From Amphiura filiformis (Eukaryota; Echinodermata; Ophiuroidea; Amphilepidida; Amphiuridae), in the NCBI RefSeq assembly GCF_039555335.1, contig NC_092646.1, positions 29,689,780 through 29,753,779 on the forward strand: a DNA stretch of 64,000 nucleotides, given 5' to 3'. The translations under genes were made by a program, and so were the position numbers. The first letter of the stretch is position 1. Each line of letters opens with the position of its first letter. Shown here piece after piece: positions 36,302 through 47,109 of the stretch. The notes under the pieces are model-generated. The model was given only the letters and a program-made list of their open reading frames with translations. It did not search any database and was not told where the DNA came from.

Positions 36302-36580
36302 AGGCTATTCCGTTTATAATCCATACTCCCCCTGTGGAAGATTTTGGAAATATCTTCCACACCCGGGGAGTATGAATTTTAAATGGAATGAACACATTAG
36401 ACCGCTCCATTTGAATATCATACACCTTCTGAAAAAGAACCTGAATATTCCACTATAGGGAGAGTGCGTTTCAAATGGAGCTGCCTAATGCATTCACTCC
36501 ATTTGAAATTCACACTCCCCCTGTGGAAGATATTACCAAAATCTTCCACAGGGGAAGTGTGAATTTTAAATGGAATAGCC
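36302..36580. mobile_element. Palindromic repeat with CCCCCTGTGGAAGAT arms
   Basis: GGCTATTCC at the left and GGAATAGCC at the right are inverted ends. Inside, two hairpins of 'actccccctgtggaagat' type (36327-36375 and 36515-36560) lie side by side, with 'tccatttgaa' blocks between. It looks like a head-to-head dimer of a short fold-back element. Confidence 0.75.
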
Positions 36581-37350
36581 CATTACTTCCTATATCAACA
36601 TAATTAGCTCAGATCCTAATACTATATTCACCCATAACTCTCTTAATCTTTCTTCTTCTCTCTCTCCCACTATATTTTCCGCAACCCTTCACCAACTAAA
36701 TGATAATAAGGCCTAAAAATTGTTTGATTGGTATAACATAAAAACATTAGGGTAGGTAGGTAGGGATATTTTTAGTATATTCAAGGACATTCTCTGTAAT
36801 AAAAAGTTTATTGGCTCCTTTTTTCTTCTTTCTTAAATTTAAATTGTTTGTTTCCTTTTTGTTTATTTATTTGTTTAATTTTTGTAAAAAACAAAGCGAC
36901 GACAATCAAACAATTTTTTAGGCCTAGGTGTAATATCCGTCGGTGTGTGAAGGTGGTGTGTTCACATTCAGAACATAAGCGGCGGTGCTACCTGGAAGAT
37001 ATTAAAAAGGACCAAACAATTGATTACAGCACATGTATGTAGATGATTTCATTTTTGTGATACATCTATTTATTTTCTTATTTTTTTTATGTCGAGCATA
37101 TCTAGGCATTGACAGCTGATATCTAGGAGATAACGCTGACGAAACTTCGGCCAGGCACAAGTGACCTGGTGAACGAAGGGGATCGCCGTAGATAGCTGGT
37201 CGGGACAATTTTTACAGGACAGTCAAGTGCAGCCAACAATCGAGCTTATTACCCTGATTGGAACCGACTGTAATGAGGTCTTTTATCATGGGTCATCTGT
37301 CCAGCCTTTAACAGATGAGCAATGGGGAGAGCGGATAAGATTTTTTTTTG
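36581..37350. other. Non-coding 3' flank of the mosaic gene
   Basis: No gene seen. The part from about 37090 to the tRNA-like sequence at 37351 may be the body of a SINE on the reverse strand. Confidence 0.35.
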
Positions 37351-37406
37351 TCCTGCTGGGAATTGAACCAGAGACCTCTTGCAAAAAAGGCAGAGACCTT
37401 AACCAT
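37351..37406 (-). repeat. tRNA-like sequence (SINE head)
   Basis: The reverse strand has GGTTAAGGTCTCTGCC, then GGTTCAATTCCCAGCAGGAC (B box), followed by a T-rich run. It strongly resembles the tRNA-like sequence at 31031-31103. Confidence 0.55.
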
Positions 37407-37410
37407 ATTA

Positions 37411-37416
37411 TTTATT
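37411..37416 (-). terminator. Candidate poly(A) signal of the mosaic gene
   Basis: AATAAA on the reverse strand, 58 bases past the TAA of the last exon. It is the nearest such hexamer, in AT-rich sequence. Confidence 0.4.
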
Positions 37417-37473
37417 TAATCTTCCAATTTATCTATCTGCTTAATAAATTATTCATATTTTACATTTGTCTCT

Positions 37474-37715
37474 TTATGTTATTATAATATCAATTACCGT
37501 CTGTGCATTGCCAGTAAACGGATACTGATTAACGCCGTCGTATGGCATGAGTTGGACCTGTGGCTGTTGCTGTGGCTGTAGTTGGGTCTTCGGAGGATTT
37601 ATACGGGGATTTATAACATTGCGAAAACAGAGAATGACAATGACAGGCAACCCCACGAGCACACCCAGTAGGGCAATTCCTCCTAGAATGATCCCGATCA
37701 GTACTGTACTGTTAT
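37474..37715 (-). CDS. Last exon: transmembrane helix and cytoplasmic tail
   Basis: Acceptor 'tccatttctacaatag', phase 1 start, 80 codons ending TAA. A ~26-residue hydrophobic helix begins VLIGIILGGIALLGVLVG and runs to ILCF. It is followed by RNVINPR and a short tail rich in Gln and Pro (QLQPQQQPQVQL) that includes MPYDG, with no catalytic domain. Topology is extracellular N-terminus, cytosolic C-terminus, from the upstream extracellular modules. Confidence 0.85.
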
Positions 37716-38437
37716 CTATTGTAGAAATGGATAAAGTGCAATTTAATCATAGATATACCCTTTTAATCATATATGCCCCTTTTAATCTTAAGACTCTTCT
37801 CCGATCATGGCGACACGTGAATGTTTAGCAAAATAATATACATATAAATATTGATGATTAATATTTTGAAATCGACTCGGCTAAAATGATTGACTCGAAC
37901 TCGACTTGACATTTTAAGACTCGTAACGCATATCAAATCGAGTCATTGAAGTGTTGAGTCGAGTTATTTGGGATTTAAACCCGGGTTTCTGTCCCTGAAG
38001 GTATACGGGATGTGTCACGGTTTTAGGGTACCCCATTTTCATCGATTTTGGTATCGATGGGTGGATTTCGGTGAAGCCCAATGCGCCCAATTATTGCAAA
38101 TGTGCCCTTAAAAGCTTCCAAAAAGCAATAGGGCAAATTTGGGTGATTTTGGGGTGCTTTTTGTTGAAAAAATTGGTATACTGATGGGTAGCAAAAACAG
38201 CAAAAGTAGGTATAGAGAAAATCAGCATCCGAAAGTCTGCGTGGCACATCCCCATACAAACTTATTTGAAGACCCCTCCCCTCGGGATTTAAGACTCTTG
38301 TCGAGTCACGACTCTTAAAGTGTCGAGTACTCGACACTCGAGTTTGGTAACTCGACTACAAGTCTGATTGTAGGTATGCAGTAATAATAAAAAGTAATAT
38401 AAAACATTTGATAGTGAAATATAACGGGCCCACGTAC

Positions 38438-38635
38438 CTTCGTGTTCTTCTACACAAATCGGTGGTGGAAACCAGAGTGCAACATTTTTAGCGACAAGCC
38501 TGCACGTCAGTGTTGATATCCCAGCTAATCGATAGCCAGTATCGCAACTGCAGGTTACCTGTGAATCCACGTCATAGTCGTTTTGGAGTGGTACCACCTT
38601 ACCGTTGGCCAATTGCAGCGGGGAACACATAATTT
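38438..38635 (-). CDS. Exon: sushi (CCP) domain 2
   Basis: Acceptor 'ttttgttgtcgcag', donor GTACGTGG, 66 codons. It is nearly identical to sushi 1 up to CDTGYRL, then diverges (TCRLVAKNVALW, FPPPICVEE). It lies directly before the membrane exon. Confidence 0.9.
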
Positions 38636-38991
38636 CTGCGACAACAAAAAAATGGATCGCGACATTATCAACATAATCTTTAAATATTTCTTAGATTAAA
38701 ATAGAATGGCCGACTGATAACCTCATCCCCAGTTTTGCTCCATCATGATATTTTGGTTGCATTGGGAATTTACGATGTACAATTAGGCGGCTGGAAAAAA
38801 AGATTTATTCTGATTTCACAAACCAAAATGTGCTCAAAAAGGTAATCCAATTTGTACTTTTGCTCTTCAAATAGACCTATTTGTCTCTCATATGACAATG
38901 GGTTGGAAAACATAAGCAAATGGCCCATGACTCCTGAAGAGAACGTGTGTTCCACGTCGAAAATGCAATAGGTTTAAATCACTTGTTACAA

Positions 38992-39393
38992 ACATATGTG
39001 ACGTCCCATGTCAAAACCAGACACTTTTGGGCAGGTTATCAATTTTGAGGTTTTTACATATCTTGAATAGAGAGATATTATTTTATTCCACAACGCCGTT
39101 TTCCCCTATGAAATCGGACATTCCTAAAGCGAAGATATAAGTTATGGTATTATCAAATTGGAAATTGAGATATCGGCCTTTAAAAATATTATTGACAATC
39201 TTCAGAGTAGGAATTACCTTGAAAAATGTCTCAAATAATACAAGATGACAGTTATATTCCGATCTGAAACTATCAGACAATATTTTAAACATTAATAACA
39301 TCACAAATTCACCCCGGGCAGATTTTTGGCTATTTCTCCATTTACGATCCTGCCCAAAAGTGTCTGGTTTTGACATGGGACGTCCACATATGT
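38992..39393. mobile_element. Inverted-repeat element in unit A
   Basis: The left end (ACATATGTGACGTCCCATGT, then AAAACCAGACACTTTTGGG) is the complement of 39350-39393. There is no coding frame. It preserves TTGA at the site where unit B has the TTAA insertion. Confidence 0.8.
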
Positions 39394-40033
39394 ATGTTGC
39401 TCCTGCACATATAAACTTACATATTTGAGTTACATCAACACTATAATAATTGTTGATGCCAAAGTGAAAAAAAAATTGAATTAAAAAACAAATGATGTCG
39501 AGGTTTGAGAGCCAGAAAGCCTCAATTTACAATCGCCTGTTCTCACAAAATGAGCATGAAGTCGCAAGGGCACTATAGAAGACGGTTCTTTTGTTTTTTG
39601 TGACATTAAAGATCCATCTTTCGCATGGCCGCTGTGTGTGTCCCGGGTGTGGGGGGGGCGTACGTGAATGGGGGTCGGCTATGCACGCATGGATTCTGTT
39701 GATACGACCTGAATGCAGAAACACTATACTGCTGGCTGAGTGTACCAGTCATAGCAGGGTGCAAAATATACAACAAAGTCAATGTTTATTCTCAAATACA
39801 TCATGGTGTAAATATAAGCATTTGAATAATTTAACAATAATTTGAACCTGAAAAAATTGAACATGAAACTTCATGAGTGATTTTTCAACATATTTGACTG
39901 TTGGATAAATATGGGTGCTGCAGCTTTGGAGCTAAGGCAACATGGCGCATTACTTTGAAGTTGGTAATGGGTAAATTACACTGTGCGGCTTTCTGGTTCT
40001 GAACCCTCGATATAACGAAATAACGTTACTCAC

Positions 40034-40100
40034 GAGTTTGGCAACGGTAGCCAGCATATCCTGTTTGGCAAACACAATTGTTACCTTCAGTGCATTCACC
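40034..40100 (-). pseudogene. Half EGF exon stranded at a duplication junction
   Basis: Nearly identical to the 3' two-thirds of the EGF exon at 42396-42497, including its GTGAGT donor at 40028-40033. Homology stops at 40100 and the 5' part, the first cysteines and the acceptor are missing. It cannot be spliced as a normal exon. It marks the breakpoint of the tandem duplication. Confidence 0.85.
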
Positions 40101-40408
40101 CAATTGGGCGCATTGTGGCAAATGTGCCCTTAAAAGCGTCCAATTAGGGCAAATTTGGGTCATTTGGGGTGCTTTTTGTTGAAAAAAATTGGTATACTGT
40201 TGGGTAGTAAAAACAGCAAAAGTAGGTCATATGGGGAAAATCAGATTCCGAAAGTCTGCGTGGCACATCCCCATACAAACTTATTTGAAGAGCCCCCCGA
40301 GTGTCGAGTTTGGAAACTCGACTACAAGTCTGATTGTAGGTATGCAGTAATATTCATAAAAAGTAATATAAAACATTTGATAGTGAAATATAAAATAGGC
40401 CTACGTAC

Positions 40409-40618
40409 CTTCATGTTCTTCTACACAAATCGGTGGTTGTGGAGACCAGCTAGACGGCCAGATAGCAACATTTTCATCAAGCTTGCACGTCAGTATTGAC
40501 GTCCCATCTAATCGATAGCCAGTATCGCAACTGCAGGTTACCTGTGAATCAACGTCATAGTCGTTTTGGAGTGGTACCACTTTACCGTTGGCTAATTGCA
40601 GCGGGGAACACATGATTT
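40409..40618 (-). CDS. Exon: sushi (CCP) domain 1
   Basis: Acceptor 'ttgttgttgcag', donor GTACGTAG, 70 codons. MCSPLQLANGKV, VTCSCDTGYRL, ILTCKL and PPICVEE give the four sushi cysteines plus one extra (VTCSC). It has WPSSWSPQ before the last cysteine, which the other copy lacks. It belongs to the duplicated unit. Confidence 0.9.
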
Positions 40619-40969
40619 CTGCAACAACAAAAAATAGATCGCTACATGGCAACATAATCGTTAAAAATGGTAAGATTTTATAGATTTAAATAGAATGGTC
40701 GACTGGGCTAACCTCATCCCCAGCTTTCCTCCATCAAGATATTTTGGTTGCATTGGGAATTTACGATGTACAATTAGGCGGCTGGAAAAAAGATTCATTT
40801 TGATTTCACAAGCCAAAATGTGCTCAAAAAGGTAATCCATTTTGTACTTTTGCTCTTCAAATAGACCTATTTGTCTCTCACATGACAATGGGTTGGAAAA
40901 CATTATCAAATAGCCCATGAAAGTGTACTCCACGTCGAAAATTCAATAGGTTTAAATCAATTGTTACCA

Positions 40970-42030
40970 ACATATGTGACGTCTCATGTCAAAACCAGAC
41001 ACTTTTGGGCAGGTTATCAATTTTGAGGTTTTTACATATCTTAAGGGATCTAAAATGAGCGTTTATTGTGTTTCGACAGTATTTTTTGTGGGACATGAGA
41101 GCACCTCAGACCTATCGAATTGCATTCTGAATACGAAGTATGTCTTTCTGATATCAAATAATTTTCATTTTTTGAAAATCACAATATAATACAAATTTTA
41201 TGACAAATTATAATAAATTGATATTTTTGAAATATAACAGTCCTCGAAGTAAATTATATAAATCTAATGATATATTCTTAAAGTGTATGTAGTAGGGAGG
41301 AAATTGACGGTCAATTGAAAATTTTGACCTTTCATATTGAAGATATGGATTTTTTCCCAAAAGACCTAATTTTTTTTTGGTGTTTTAGGAAAAAATCCAT
41401 ATCTTCAATACGAAAGGACAAAATTTTCAATTGATCGTCGGCTTTTCATCCCACCTACATACATATTAAGTATAAATCATCAGATTTGTAAAGTTTACTT
41501 CGAGTACTGTTAAATATCAAAAATATCAATTTTTAATGATTTGCCATAAAATGTGTCTTAAATTGCGAATTTCCAAAAATCTAAATTATTTGATATCAGA
41601 ATGACTTTCTTCGTATTCAGAATGCAATTCGATATGTCTGATGTGCTCTAATGCCCCAAAATAAATACTGTCCAAACGTTCATACCCCAGCCCTTAAATA
41701 GAGAGATATTATTTTATTCCACAACGCCGTTTTCCCCAATGAAATCGGACATTCCTAAGCGAAGATATTGAGTTCGTAAGTTTTGGTATTATCAAATTGG
41801 ACATTGAGATATCGGCCTTTAAAAATAGTATTGACAATCTTGAGAGTAGGAATTAACTTGAAAAATGTCTCAAAAAATACAAGATGCCAGTTATATTCCG
41901 ATCTGAATCTATCAGAGAATATTTTAAACATTAATAACATCACAAATTCACCCGGACAGATTTTTGGCTATTTTTCTATTTACGATCCTGCCCAAAAGTG
42001 TCTGGTTTTGACATGTGACGTTCGCATTAT
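40970..42030. mobile_element. Same inverted-repeat element in unit B, interrupted
   Basis: The same ~40-bp inverted ends as at 38992-39393. It is split by the TTAA fold-back element at 41041-41697. Confidence 0.8.
41041..41697. mobile_element. Fold-back MITE with TTAA ends (copy 4)
   Basis: Opens TTAAGGGATC, closes CAGCCCTTAA, with arms as in the other copies. Flanks 'ttttacatatc' and 'atagagagatatt' are contiguous in unit A around a single TTGA. That proves a 4-bp TTAA duplication and gives exact borders. Confidence 0.92.
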
Positions 42031-42395
42031 ATACATTATGTTGCTCCAGCACATATAAACTTATAAATTTGAGTTACATTAACACTTTAATAACTGTTGA
42101 TGCCAAAGTGAAAAAAAAATTGAATTAAAAAACAAATGATATCGAGGTTTGAGAGCCAGAAAGCCTCAATTCACAATCACATATTCCCACAAAATGAGCA
42201 TGAAGCCGCAAGGGCACTATAGAAGATACAATCCATTAAAATGACAAAATGCATAGGAAAGACATTGTAGAAGAAATATTGATTTTTGAAAACCAAAGCA
42301 AGGCGTCAACTTTATGCTCAATTTGAGAGCTGGTCGTAGTGAGTTACGGCTTTCTGGTTCTGAACCCTCGATATAACGAGATAAACGTTACTCAC

Positions 42396-42497
42396 GAGTT
42401 TGGCAACGGTAGCCAGCATATCCTGTTTGGCAAACACAGTTGTTACCTTCAGCGCATTCACCATTCTCACAATCCGGATCACAGGATATTGGTTCCT
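42396..42497 (-). CDS. Exon: EGF-like domain
   Basis: Acceptor 'atctgcttcaacag', donor GTGAGT, 34 codons. All six EGF cysteines are present: SCDPDCENGEC, then NNCVCQTGYAGYRC. The C-x-C and Gly-Tyr-x-Gly spacing match the family. It links the Calx-beta part to the sushi modules. Confidence 0.9.
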
Positions 42498-42521
42498 CTG
42501 TTGAAGCAGATATTATATTTA

Positions 42522-42574
42522 TATGCTATATATATTGTATATGCTATATGCTATATATATTGTATATGCTATTA
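42522..42574. repeat. TATATGC minisatellite
   Basis: Repeated 'atatgctatatatattgt' units just upstream (on the gene strand) of the EGF exon. Confidence 0.8.
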
Positions 42575-42637
42575 TCATGATTATCATCGAGTACTTCACT
42601 AGGAACTAACAAGTTTTATAGGCACAACATATTTTTA

Positions 42638-42846
42638 GTCCTATAGCGCTATCGGTGCCCGAAGAGTTACTGATGGCACTTTTTAACGTACCCTGAACAT
42701 CTGTACAGTGCATTCGTTTTTTATTTAAATGAAAAACAATAACACTATGCCACTGTTAATTTTTACTTGATACAATTTATTAAATTTCCAGGGAGTCGTG
42801 TTAAGACTCATCGGTACCTAGCCGGGCACTGATAGTTTTATAGGAC
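42638..42846. mobile_element. MITE with GTCCTATAG ends (copy 1)
   Basis: GTCCTATAGCGCTATCGGTG at the left pairs with CACTGATAGTTTTATAGGAC at the right. A second copy lies at 44356-44530 in the same orientation. Confidence 0.75.
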
Positions 42847-43170
42847 CAAATTCGATGTGGTGCTTGATATTCGCTCAAAACAAAAGTCTGATGTATCGCA
42901 GTACATTTAATCTTGAGCCAGTATGTGAGGATGCTAAAACAACAGTTGATAAATTTTAATAAGCGTAATATAACGACAATGTTATTCACATAGTATGACA
43001 AATGGACCTAAGATAGAGCCTTGAGACATTTTCGTTTTCTAAATCACGTGATTGAGATCATAAAAATGTGACCTGATTTAAATCAGGCTAAATTCGAAAT
43101 TGATATATAGCCAGAAATAGGTTAAGGTTATTACCGGCCATTTTTAATTATTAGGATTTATATGACTTAC

Positions 43171-43416
43171 GATCGTTTGATAAAATAACAACATGTACTC
43201 GATCAGGATATCGAATTTGGCCATTATTGTTGATTCCGCTATATGGTTGCAGAACCAGTGATAATTGTTCGTCCTTTTCATACAAGGTGTCGATAGTTGC
43301 ACAAATTTGAAGCTCTCGTGAATCTTGATTGATTCCAAACTCTAGGGCGGTGGCGGAATTAATGGGTTGAATCACATAGTCCGTGGTATCGGCACTTGAT
43401 GATTCAACAGTAACAC
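43171..43416 (-). CDS. Exon: Calx-beta domain 4, second half
   Basis: Acceptor 'ttggttttttacag', donor GTAAGT, 82 codons: SADTTDYVIQPINSATALEFG, YEKDEQLSLVL and VHVVILSND. Confidence 0.9.
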
Positions 43417-44355
43417 CTGTAAAAAACCAAGACGATACAAGTTGTATGTTTTGCTTTTGTGAATATGACAAAAGAGACGATACAACCCATCTCCAAATAC
43501 GTACACTTAGGCACTACGTCAAAATATACCAAACATACGAAATGTGTAATTCAACATCGAAAACTTTCGGAATAGCAGGCCACATGCACCAGGTGAGGAC
43601 GCTGCGTGATAAAGCATACGTGAGCGTCCTTACACTCGCGTAAATTCACATAAGTGCTCGCCAGTGATTCTTATTACGCCAAGCGCAATTAAAGAATGTT
43701 CCACTCGGATGTGGCAGTGACGTCATTGCGCATTTCATTGGGCGCAACTACAAATTGCTAGTGTTCGCTCAAAGCACTGTCGTACAGACACACACGCCTA
43801 AAGACGCCGCATAGATGCGCCCGCGAAACAGCTGCCTCAACGCTTTGACGGTCACCCGTAAAAATCCCAATAGAAGAAAACATAACGCAATAATTGTTCT
43901 CTGCGTCTTCCTTTTTAGCCCAAAAATACCACGTTTTGAGTCAAAAATAGGGTAAAATTAATGTTTAGGCATTTTGCGCCCACTCCCCACCAAATACCAA
44001 TATTCACCCTCATTTTGGCTCAAATAGCATGAAATTGAAATTTTAAACCGGCACAAAAATACGCTCGTCTCCCATTAAATCCGCCTTCACTGGGCAGACA
44101 TGTTTAAATGTTGGACTACCAAAATTTTGCATGTAAGGGGAGGAGGAATGGCAAGCACGTCGATGAGGAGGATTTCCGGGGGTGGGGATTTCTTGACAAG
44201 CCCTCAAAGAGGGCCACATTGGTTACGGCCAGTAATAGACACAGGCCTTAAGGTATTAACATTTCATAGGCCCAAGGGGTGGTGTATTTTCACGGGCATT
44301 TTACCCAAAGGCTCGCCCTATTTCCAACATAGTGTTTAGGCACAACATCGTTTTT

Positions 44356-44530
44356 GGTCCTATAGAGCTATCGGTGCCCGGATAGGTACCGATGGCACTT
44401 TTTATCGTATCCTGCACATTTGTACAACACTACGCAACTGTTAATTATTGTTCTTGACACAATTTATTACATCTCCAGGGAGTGGCGTTAAGAGTCATCG
44501 GTAGCTAACCGGGCACAGATAGTTCTATAA
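44356..44530. mobile_element. MITE with GTCCTATAG ends (copy 2)
   Basis: GGTCCTATAGAGCTATCGGTG at the left and GGGCACAGATAGTTCTATAA at the right. The interior matches the 42638 copy but lacks its T-rich insert. Confidence 0.7.
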
Positions 44531-44632
44531 TATCAAATTCGATTTGATGCATTACTTAAAAAATTACATCATACGCGCTGCGCTTCACTGCATACATGCC
44601 ATGATACATGTTTGAATATGAAGCCTACTTAC

Positions 44633-44734
44633 GAACGGAAGACTCTTTATCTAGGTATCCCCATCTGAGAATTTTTACTTCAGTGCATTGACCCTCCTCT
44701 ACTCTGGCAAATATTCCTTCAAAATAGAACTGAT
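44633..44734 (-). CDS. Exon: Calx-beta domain 4, first half
   Basis: Acceptor 'atttcacttacag', donor GTAAGT, 34 codons: FYFEGIFARVEEGQCTEV then ILRWGY. It is slightly shorter than its equivalents. Confidence 0.85.
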
Positions 44735-44759
44735 CTGTAAGTGAAATATTATTACAGGT

Positions 44760-45540
44760 TGTATCAAAATGTTTAGTACCCATCAGTATCTTCAATATGC
44801 AACATTGGATCTTCTTGAAATGCTCAGGATTTATAGTTTTCTCTATAGAAAAAGGTAGTTTACCAACCCAAAGTGTTACACTTGTAAAGAAAACAAGAAA
44901 TAAAACAAAAGTACGTTTAATTCAGTTACAAAATATGAAACTTTAATTCAATGGAACCGAACCTGGAAAAGCGTGTTTGTTTCCGTTAAGAGTGGAAAAT
45001 ATCAAACCTTCGTAGTTCATTGTCCAAGATGACCTGAATCTTTGTATCAGCAAGGAAATCAAATTCGGAAACCGTGAACATACGTACACTATCAGGCATA
45101 CGGCATTTATGACATTATAATTGAAGACAGCGATAAAAAAAACCAGTTTGCGTCTGACGTCACTGTCAATCAAATTCTCTATGACTCTTGATTGGTTAAA
45201 TAGCGTGTACAAGGAAGGGCGATTTATCTGGTGCCGATCGGAGAAAACGAATACCAGAAAATGGCGGAAAAATATGTACTTTTACAAGGCAAAAAGCAAC
45301 TTTTCTAGGCATTGTTGACATGGTGCCTCCGCGAGAGAAAGTTTCCTACTATAAAGACCAAACTTTTGAGATGGTTTGTATGTTTGAAGATGCAACATTA
45401 ACAATAAGGCACCCGGTTTTACCGCCGCGTTCAGCAACTCATATCATCATGACACTTGTAAACAAACCGTGCTCGAGTTTGATTGACAGATGACGTCAGA
45501 GGCAAACTAGTCTTTTTATCTTTGTCTTTCATTATAGTTC
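44760..45540. other. Intronic, nothing recognised
   Basis: Intron between Calx-beta domains 3 and 4. No extra exon or clear repeat. Confidence 0.4.
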
Positions 45541-45848
45541 CTGCATGTCGTCTATCACACGGTAGAGGACATGGTCCGCGTCGTTACGGAATACGTTTGT
45601 CCAGGTGCTGTAAGCGTAATGCGTAATACGTCACGCATCACACGCAACTGAATTTGTAACCAGGTTTCGTTCATTTTAAAATAAGGGGAGTTTTCATGAC
45701 TATAAGTTTATAACTAATTCTTTCCGAAATAAAACTAGTTTAGTTATGAAAATAACAATTAACTGACTAAGAATGAGAAAAACGATAGGAATGCTTATTT
45801 TTAATATCCTCTATCGTGTGATAGAATGTTAGACGACAGGCAGGTCCC
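45541..45848. mobile_element. Inverted-repeat element, GTCGTCTATCACAC ends
   Basis: CCTGCATGTCGTCTATCACAC at the left pairs with GTGTGATAG and GACGACAGGCAGG at the right. A third, inverted copy of the end occurs at about 45905-45947. Confidence 0.6.
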
Positions 45849-46437
45849 ATATTTTAATCGTAGTGGATTGTAGTTATCGCCGGCATCCAATATTCAAAAT
45901 ATTGGACCTGCCCGTCGTCTTTCACACGTTAGAGGATAGCAAAACAAAATTTCCTATTGTTTATTTTCTAATTACCGGGCCCTATTTCATTACAAGCATG
46001 AGTTGATATCATCAAACGTATTATACTTACTGATAAACTCGTGTAAAAGAATGTCTCTGAACATGGCTTTAAGGAGTAGGGACAAAAAGATTATCATACA
46101 TGGTAGGAATTTAAATTATCGTTTAGGACCCGGTGCTTAATATCGCCGATTACCTCTGCGTCGTCTCGCAGCATTTCGATGGCTCTACTGCGTCTTGCAG
46201 TTTCAAGCCGCAGCACGCCGATGAATTAATATAGTGTAGCCATATACCTGGTTGCGAATTCGCGAGCAGTTATGGGCATCGAGTTCGCAACATCTTGCCA
46301 TCAGCAGACACACATTTTGTTAGTGCATATCGCAACAGTCTTTTATTTCTCAGCATAGGCGCATCGGCTTGGGTCTGCGTCTTGGGTTGCGGGCACGCCG
46401 CAGACTTTATCGGCGAGATTAAGCACCCAGACCTTAC

Positions 46438-46686
46438 CGTCATCATCTTTGATAAAAACAGTCGCATCCGTTGAACAGATATCCACATTATCATGATAAT
46501 TCAGCTTGCGAAGACTCAATTGGAAGCATTCATCGGTCTCTTTTATTTGGTCGTTGATAATCGTAATGGTTTTTGTGACAGAGGTCTGACCTGGTCCAAA
46601 TGAAATTGGGGAGCTTTGTAACCCATTGTAATCCTGCCCTGATTCCCCGGGCTCTGATTTGGCATCTACATCAGCTGTCGTAAGAC
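46438..46686 (-). CDS. Exon: Calx-beta domain 3, second half
   Basis: Acceptor 'ttatcattacag', donor GTAAGG, 83 codons: GQDYNGLQSSPISFGPGQT, IKETDECFQLSL and VFIKDDD. A 74-residue frame at 46270-46494 in another reading frame of the same strand is a shadow. Confidence 0.9.
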
Positions 46687-46989
46687 CTGTAATGATAAAG
46701 TATACTTTATTTGTGAAATATTGCCGTCACCTGTATTTTACAGTTTAGGAAAGGCCCTGGGGACGACGCCAGGAAACTCAACCGCAAGCGCCCTGCAAAC
46801 CCGGTGGTGTTGTTCAGAAATCACCGGTCATGGAAAGACGTTATGTGAGCAGGGCTTCTTCATTATTTTAATGATAAAAATTTGTGTTTTTTGTTTAAAC
46901 TGACTTTTTAACTTCATATTATCCTGGCATTCTGGTCAAATAGGCAAGGTTTGGAAAACAAACAAACAGACAGAAACAAACACACTTAC

Positions 46990-47100
46990 CAATCTGCACA
47001 GCATCCTTTACATTTCCCGATCGCCATAGGGTGACACTCACTTCTGATGACGACTCGAGAACAGAATAATCGCCTGGTGCTGCAAACTCGACACAACTTC
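46990..47100 (-). CDS. Exon: Calx-beta domain 3, first half
   Basis: Acceptor 'aatgtatgttattag', donor GTAAGT, 37 codons: CVEFAAPGDYSVLESSSE then VTLWRSG. Confidence 0.85.
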
Positions 47101-47109
47101 CTAATAACA

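Larger units (their letters stand above)
38090..40100. repeat. Tandem-duplicated module, unit A (sushi 2)
   Basis: Intron, sushi exon, intron and half EGF exon, matching 40110-42461 in order and at high identity. The blocks 39400-39580 and 42050-42220 match. 39590-39970 is private to this unit. Confidence 0.9.
40110..42461. repeat. Tandem-duplicated module, unit B (sushi 1)
   Basis: Homologous to 38090-40100, continuing into the intact EGF exon. It is larger because a 657-bp TTAA element has inserted at 41041. Confidence 0.9.

Noticed and set aside
44100..44339. 79-residue plus-strand frame with glycine runs
   Set aside because: It lies in an intron of the minus-strand gene with no splice context or domain; chance frame.
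46270..46494. 74-residue reverse frame rich in Lys, Arg and Cys
   Set aside because: It overlaps the Calx-beta exon at 46438-46686 in another frame; the spliced exon has consensus sites and domain motifs.
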